A stretch of 64,000 nt of DNA, taken from Lepidodermella squamata (taxonomy: Eukaryota; Gastrotricha). Of the stretch, positions 58,261 through 64,000 are shown piece after piece; the stretch's first letter is position 1; each line of letters opens with the position of its first letter. The notes below the pieces were generated by a model, which had not been told where the DNA came from, searched no databases, and was given only the letters and a program-made list of their open reading frames with translations. A program made the translations under genes and the position numbers. The stretch lies in assembly GCA_047495785.1 (NCBI GenBank), contig JBLDXI010000032.1:3162001-3226000 (forward strand), given 5' to 3'.

Positions 58261-58822
58261 TTCCGAAGTTTTTCGGTGGGAAATTTGACTGATGGGTTCA
58301 GATTCATGCGCACAAATGGCGTGTTTTTTGTGTTTGTTTTGCTAGCAGCATAAATTAATGGTGTTTTCCACCGAGAATCCTCGATACAAATTTGTAAAAT
58401 TCAGTAAAAAATTCAGTAAATCCTCGAACCTGAAAAATTGAAACGCATGTCACTCGTTCGAAGTTTAATGCTAAATATAGCTAGTGTGCCATAATTTCTT
58501 GAAGACCCTGTATAAGAAGAAGAGTAAGCTCGTCTTTGCATTGCAATGGGCTGAACATTGAATATTATTATATTCCGATGCGTATGAGGCCTTCAAATAA
58601 TTGGCCTAAATTTGGCAGTGCATTTATTTTTTTCAGTTTGAGTTAGAGGGGCATTTTTTACATTTTTCATTTTTTACAGAAGACTAACTACTGCCAAGCC
58701 AACACGTATAGTATTGAAATGATCATTACGATGCCGCTGTCCGCTGTGTCGATAGCTATAATACAAAGGGAAATTATTTTCATGGCTAGTTTCTGAAAAC
58801 GTAGCTCTTCGAAACAATTAAA
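58261..58822. promoter_or_regulatory. shared upstream region of CDC25 and L2
   Basis: A divergent intergenic stretch of 562 bases must contain both promoters. No TATA box or other known element is obvious and no further exon is supported. Confidence 0.45.
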
Positions 58823-61800
58823 ATGCACCTGGTTAGGTTTCTCGGCCTCTTAATCGGGCTTGCTTTGTTGACCGGCTTAACCAACACCAAATGGATACCG
58901 GTATACGTTTTAATCATGCATATTTGGAAACCTGTCTTAATACTATCTTTTCGCAGAGTGGAGATGGCGGTATTTGCCCTGATGGGAAGGTGATTGGGCG
59001 AAGGGACATCTGCGATGGTTACGCCGATTGTCAAGATGAGAGCGACGAAATGGACTGCATCTGTAAGACTGATGAGGTCCGCTGCAATAACACACGCTGT
59101 GTTCGAAATAGGTGAGACACCTTTCATCGTCTAATATTTACCGATTTTCTTACCGCTATCCAGCTATGTTTGTGACGGTTACAAGCAGTGCACCGATGGT
59201 AGCGACGAGTGGGATTGTCCTCCTTGTGCCGCTAAAGAATTTCGATGCGCCAGCACCAAATGCATCGACGAAAACCAGCGCTGCGATGGCAATTACGACT
59301 GCAGTGGGCTAGATGATGAGCTTAACTGCACATGTGAGTTATCGGAATTCTTTTGAACAATTCCAGCTACGGTGTTGCGTATAGCTTGCAGCTCAACTGG
59401 GTTCCACTGCAAGACCGACATGTGCATTACTACCGTTTTCCAATGTGACGGCGACGACGATTGCAAAGATGGCTCAGCTAGTGATGAAGATCCCACGATG
59501 TGCAAAGCCCACACTTGCCCGGAAGATCGGTTCCGTTGCAGTGACAATAAATGCATTATTAAAAACAGGGTCTGCAATGGTTTTGTCGATTGCGCGGACG
59601 ATGAACTGCAAAATTGCAAGTGCACGGCGGACCAATTTGAATGTAAGATTCAGCAGCAGTGCCTCGCCAGCCGCAGCTCACAATGTGACGGCGTAAAAGA
59701 TTGCTTCGATGGAAGCGATGAAATCAACTGCGAAACAGTAGGCTAGATTCTTTGATTGGCATTTGCATCCAAAGCTTCAACGTTTTACTAGTGCCCGATA
59801 TCCAGCTATTTCCGTTGCGAAAATGGGACCAAGTGCATACCCGACTTGTAAGGCTTTTTGAGAGCTCAAAGTCAGAGCCACCTCCAAAAGGATTATTGTT
59901 TTGTAGGAAATATTGCGATACGGTCGCAGACTGCGATGATGGAAGTGACGAGCGTTGTACAGACTGCGCCGCTTTCTCCAAATTCAAGTGCGCTAATTCT
60001 TCAAAATGTATCTCCACGAGGTTTGATTGATCCGGATGCCAATCTGTTAATCAAAGTTATATATTTTAATTAGTTTCCGTTGTGATGGTGATAAGGTAAA
60101 ATTATTCTGAGGTCTATCAAAACACTTGCAAGTGTTGTTTTCTAGGATTGTGGGCCGGACGATTTGTCTGACGAAATTAACTGTCCACCATGCCCAGAAT
60201 TCACTTGTGCCAGTGGAAAATGTGCGAAAAATTCTACAATTTGCAACGGCCAGAGGGATTGCTCAGACGGCAGTGATGAGGAAAATTGCCCAGGTTACTT
60301 ATCCGATATCGCAGCTACTTGTTAGCGAATTGAGGGAATTTACTTTTTTGTGTAGAATGCTACTTCGATGGATTTTTATGCGCAAACAAACGATGTATTC
60401 AATCTTCTTATCGGTAAAACTCTCTCGGCTTTTTTCATTCAGCTATGACGCATTTCTCGTGAAGATGCGATGGCGATAATGACTGCACTGATGGTTCGGA
60501 CGAGCTCGATTGCTTGAACTATCAGTGCGACAATTCCACGCGATTCCACTGTTCTGATGGATTATGTCTGCCCCAGACGCGACGCTGCGACGGTATAAAG
60601 CACTGTTCGGATGACGAAATCAACTGCCCTTGTCAGGGCTTCACTTGTGGCGATGGAACATGCCTTCTTGCCGGCAACCAGTGTGATGGAAGAAAGGATT
60701 GCAGGGACGGATCTGACGAAAATTGCGATGGCTCATCAGTAATCATTTGGCTGGTGAAAATAAACTAAAAAGCCCTCTTTAATTTTATCCTAGAAATGCC
60801 CTGCAGGTCGCCCATTTTTATGCAATGGCACAACTAACTGCATTCCAGCATCGTAGTTTTCGACAATTTTCCTTGTTGCCAGACCTTTATTTATCCGCTA
60901 CTCAGGTTTCTATGCGATGGTATGGCCGACTGCCCTACTGGAGACGATGAAGAAATCTGTGCCTCGTGTACTTCTCGTGTACCTCTCGTGGGAAATGATA
61001 ACAGAACGTGGAAATGTGGTAATTCCTCAAAATGCGTTAGGCTAAGTGACCGCTGCGATGGTTACAACGACTGCATAAACAATTACGATGAGCAAAACTG
61101 TTTGGGCTGGCCTTGTGCTGATGATAAATTCCAATGCAGCGACGGCATTTGTCTTCATCAGTTCAAAGTCTGCGATTCGACTAGAAACTGTGCGAACGAC
61201 GAGGTCAACTGCACGTGCAATAGTTTTCAGACAAGATGCCCTTCAGGAGATTGCGTTTTCTTGTCGGCGCTTTGTGATGGAGTGGTGGATTGCTATGACG
61301 GCTGGGACGAGTCGAACTGCACCATGGTAAATAAGACCAATCATTTGAAGACATGTCATTTTCATTTCGTTTATCATCTTAACCAGTGCCCGAATGCCGA
61401 TGATTATAAGTGTACCAATTCTACAAAATGCATAGCGGCAGTAAACGTCTGTGATAGAAAAGTCGACTGTCCGTTCGGCGATGATCAAAGCAACTGCGAT
61501 GCTTGCCCACCAGCCAGACCTTTCAAATGTGCAAATGCTAGCACTTGCCTTCCTGCTTAGTGAGTCCAATTTCTATTAATAGACGGCTCCTGTAAACCTT
61601 CTATTTTAATAGTTACGTCTGCGATGGAGATCAGGTAGGTATATTCGTGGAATCATAATGTGCGGTGATGAGGATATCGTATGAAATTTAGGATTGCGGA
61701 AGCGGAGACATGTCTGATGAAATATGCCCGCCGTGCTCAACTGATGAATTCCGATGCTCGACTGGCAGGTGCATTCCGAACTCGAAGAGATGCGATGGGT

Positions 61801-61922
61801 CGAGTGATTGCCGCAATGACGAAGCCGATTGCACGGCATGCGTTGGTACCGGCGTTTATTGCCCAGACAGTAGATCTTGCGTGTCGCCAGGAATACCTTG
61901 CCTGATTGTATCTATGCCATAA
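58823..61922 (+). CDS. L2: secreted protein of about 19 LDLa repeats, 777 aa
   Basis: Fifteen exons: 58823-58900, 58957-59111, 59164-59333, 59385-59737, 59792-59847, 59907-60020, 60074-60095, 60146-60293, 60356-60413, 60465-60738, 60794-60852, 60906-61326, 61387-61559, 61613-61634, 61692-61922; frames close. Signal peptide [18 protein letters not shown], then only LDLa modules with Ca2+-cage patterns (for example [32 protein letters not shown]), and the end [10 protein letters not shown]. Exon count, phases and most lengths equal those of L1, so both are intact products of one duplicated gene. Two exons of 22 nt encode only the middle of modules. There is no membrane segment. AATAAA at 62010-62015 and 62086-62091. 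Confidence 0.9.
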
Positions 61923-62372
61923 ATACCTTACAGTTATTCATTTAACCTGACCCTTTATGTTAATATAAGGAATTGTTTCAGCGAAGTTGATATAATTGAG
62001 CTTAAATAGAATAAAAAAATGAGCCATCAAGTGTAACTTCGATCTGGTATTAAACATCATGCGATTAGAGTGATAGGCCGAAGGCAATAAAAGTGTGGCT
62101 TGAACAAATGCAACTTTCGATTCAACAAAAATTCACGAGTTTTTCGTTTCTCTTCTCACCTCACATTAAGTTGTATGGCAATAACTTGAGTTAAAGCTCA
62201 AAACTTGTTCATCATGACATGATGACTGTTTTAAATTTACGCACATGAGCAGCTACCACGCCACCACGTAGGCTGAACTGTTAATGGCCATCAAGGTGCC
62301 GATGTGCTTCAATAGAAAGTAAGAATATGCCCATCTTTAGTTTCAGAAAGATATTTTCTCAAAACAATTGAA
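61923..62372. other. spacer between L2 and L3
   Basis: Holds the L2 polyadenylation signals and, presumably, the L3 promoter. No exon is supported. Confidence 0.5.
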
Positions 62373-63952
62373 ATGCACTTCGTAAGGTTTCTTGGCCTCT
62401 TACTTGGGTTGGCGCTCTTCGCTTGTTTAACTAATACTAAATTGATACTGGTAAGGTGTCCTGAACAGAGAGATCCAATCTGTCGCATTATGCCTTTCAT
62501 AGAGCGGAGATAGCGGTACATGCTCCAATGGGAAAACGATCAGACAAGTTGACATCTGCGATAGCTACACTGATTGTCCAGATGAAAGTGACGAAATGGA
62601 CTGCCCGTGCACGGATGCCCAGTTCCGCTGCAATAACACACGCTGTGTTTCGAAAAGGCAAGCAGTCTTGATAAGCGTGATGGTCTTGTTACTAATCGAC
62701 TCAATCTATTCAGTTTTTTATGTGACGGCAACAAGGCATGCAGTGATGGCAGTGACGAGTGGGATTGCCCGCCCTGTGCTGCTGACGAATTTCGATGCCC
62801 TAGCACCAAGTGCATCAAAGAAACCCAGCGCTGTGATGGCTTAGCCGATTGTATTGGTGGAGAGGATGAAGCTAACTGTTCATGTGAGTAAATGAGCAGT
62901 TAAAAGAATGTAGCAAGAAACAAGAATGTTGTTTAGCATGCGGGCCACGTGGATTTCACTGTCAGAATGACTTTTGTTTAACGGCCGCTTGGCTATGCGA
63001 TGGCGACGACGATTGCAGAGATGGCTCTGCGAGTGATGAAGATCCAACGATGTGCAAAACCTACACTTGCCCAGAAGACCGATTCCATTGCAGCGACAAT
63101 AAATGCATTCCAAAATCCAGGCTCTGCGATGGCATTCTCAATTGCGCGGATGATGAATTTCAAAATTGTAACTGCACGGCGGACCAGTTTGAATGCAAGG
63201 TTCGGAAACAGTGCCTACCGGGAAAGAGTTACCTGTGCGATGGTCAAAAGGATTGCCTCGACGGTACCGATGAACTTGACTGCGAAACGGTAAATTCCAT
63301 TTATTAATGCAACGAGTAACAATTTGCATACTTTATCAGTGCCCACTACCGGGTTACTTTCACTGCGAAAATGTTACCAAGTGCATACCTGAGTGGTAAA
63401 ATGTTTAAAGAGAACTCGCCCGATTCCTAACGTATACTCTCTTCTTACCAAGGAAATACTGCGATAAAGTCGATGACTGTGGTGACGGCAGCGATGAGCG
63501 TTGTGATGAATGCCCTGCATCTTCCAAGTTCAAATGTACCAATTCTACTAAATGCATCTCTAAAAGGTTAGGAATATTACCTGAAATAGTATATATGCGT
63601 AATTTCTCCTTTTAGCTATCGATGTGATGGTGATCGCGTATAGCCTTGCCGATTTTTCGTTATTCAAATTACGTTGATTACTTTGATAGGATTGCGGGTA
63701 TAACGACATATCTGACGAAATTGACTGCCCACCATGCCCGGAATTTACCTGTGTCAGCAATGGAAAATGCATAAAGAATGCTGTTGTTTGTGACAGCTCG
63801 TCAGATTGCGCGGATAGCTCGGATGAAAAAAATTGCTCAGGTTTCTTTTTATTAATCATGGCATGTCCCTAGACCAATCAGATTCGATTCACAGCATGTG
63901 CTGCAAGCGGATTCCTATGCCCCGACAAACGTTGCATTCCAGCTTCGTACCA
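62373..63952 (+). CDS. L3: secreted LDLa-repeat protein, partial at right edge
   Basis: Nine exons are in the window: 62373-62450, 62503-62657, 62714-62883, 62937-63289, 63340-63395, 63453-63566, 63616-63637, 63690-63840, 63895-63952. The remaining six expected from L1 and L2 lie beyond 64000. Signal peptide [18 protein letters not shown], then about ten LDLa modules. The intron after 62657 uses a GC donor. The first module carries [13 protein letters not shown], so the usual CDG has become CDS, and the eighth exon has one extra codon (VSNGKC). Otherwise it is intact and collinear with L2, giving a tandem pair. Confidence 0.9.
62658..62713 (+). other. GC-AG intron in L3
   Basis: Exon end TCGAAAAG followed by GCAAGC. 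L1 and L2 have AG|GTAGGG and AG|GTGAGA at the same place, and the exon is 155 nt in all three genes. Confidence 0.85.
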
Positions 63953-64000
63953 GTAGGCCTATCGCCACCTGATAGTTTTAAGCGTTTTTCATGTTTGATT

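Noticed and set aside
1-64000. CRISPR arrays, bacterial operons or phage genes
   Set aside because: The sequence is clearly eukaryotic with spliced genes, and no regularly spaced short direct repeats were seen.

Overview
The window comes from a compact invertebrate nuclear genome. Genes have many short spliceosomal introns (mostly 45-90 nt) with GT-AG borders and a few GC-AG ones, AATAAA signals follow most genes, and five DNA-transposon or MITE-type insertions, a LINE fragment and a SINE-like element lie between or inside genes. A 5S rRNA-like relic near 15.4 kb resembles the nematode 5S (ACTTGG then GACGG), so a nematode or other small-genome ecdysozoan is the best guess. The sequence alone does not settle this. 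Exon models were built by hand from splice sites, reading-frame continuity and comparison of paralogues, and frames close in every model except for one base in TRPM-4.

Layout. 0.4-4.9 kb: TRPM-1 (+). 4.9-5.5: MITE. 5.6-6.0: Asp/Ser-rich secreted protein A1 (-). 7.1-7.9: piggyBac-like MITE. 8.06-11.17: 780-residue secreted LDL-receptor-class-A protein L1 (-). 11.2-14.2: no gene, one 30-bp perfect inverted-repeat element. 14.2-15.7: broken TRPM pseudogene interrupted by a LINE fragment and a 5S-like relic. 16.07-16.5: acidic protein A2 (-), in a duplicate of the A1 block. 18.6-23.1: TRPM-2 (+). 23.3-24.65: second copy of the post-TRPM-1 MITE, carrying a nested Mutator-like element. 25.0-25.8: acidic protein A3 (-). 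26.9-31.7: TRPM-3 (+). 32.4-37.2: TRPM-4 (+, one-base frameshift). 38.0-42.7: TRPM-5 (+). 44.6-52.6: TRPM-6 (+), introns swollen by transposons. 54.0-55.7: secreted five-repeat stefin/cystatin-like protein (+). 56.9-58.3: CDC25 phosphatase (-). 58.8-61.9: LDLa protein L2 (+). 62.4 to the right edge: LDLa protein L3 (+, partial).

The core is a lineage-specific tandem array of six TRPM-type cation channels, in three pairs (1/2, 3/4, 5/6), plus a relic. All share an unusual pore in which the usual TRPM filter acidic or polar residue is replaced by Ile/Val inside a conserved RWW-x5-G block. Between them sit three very acidic secreted proteins ending in the same YPTS(N/K)R tail, and around them three secreted proteins made only of Ca2+-dependent LDLa modules. 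Cation channels next to secreted polyanions and Ca2+-binding repeats suggest a divalent-cation theme, but that functional link is inference from position and composition only.
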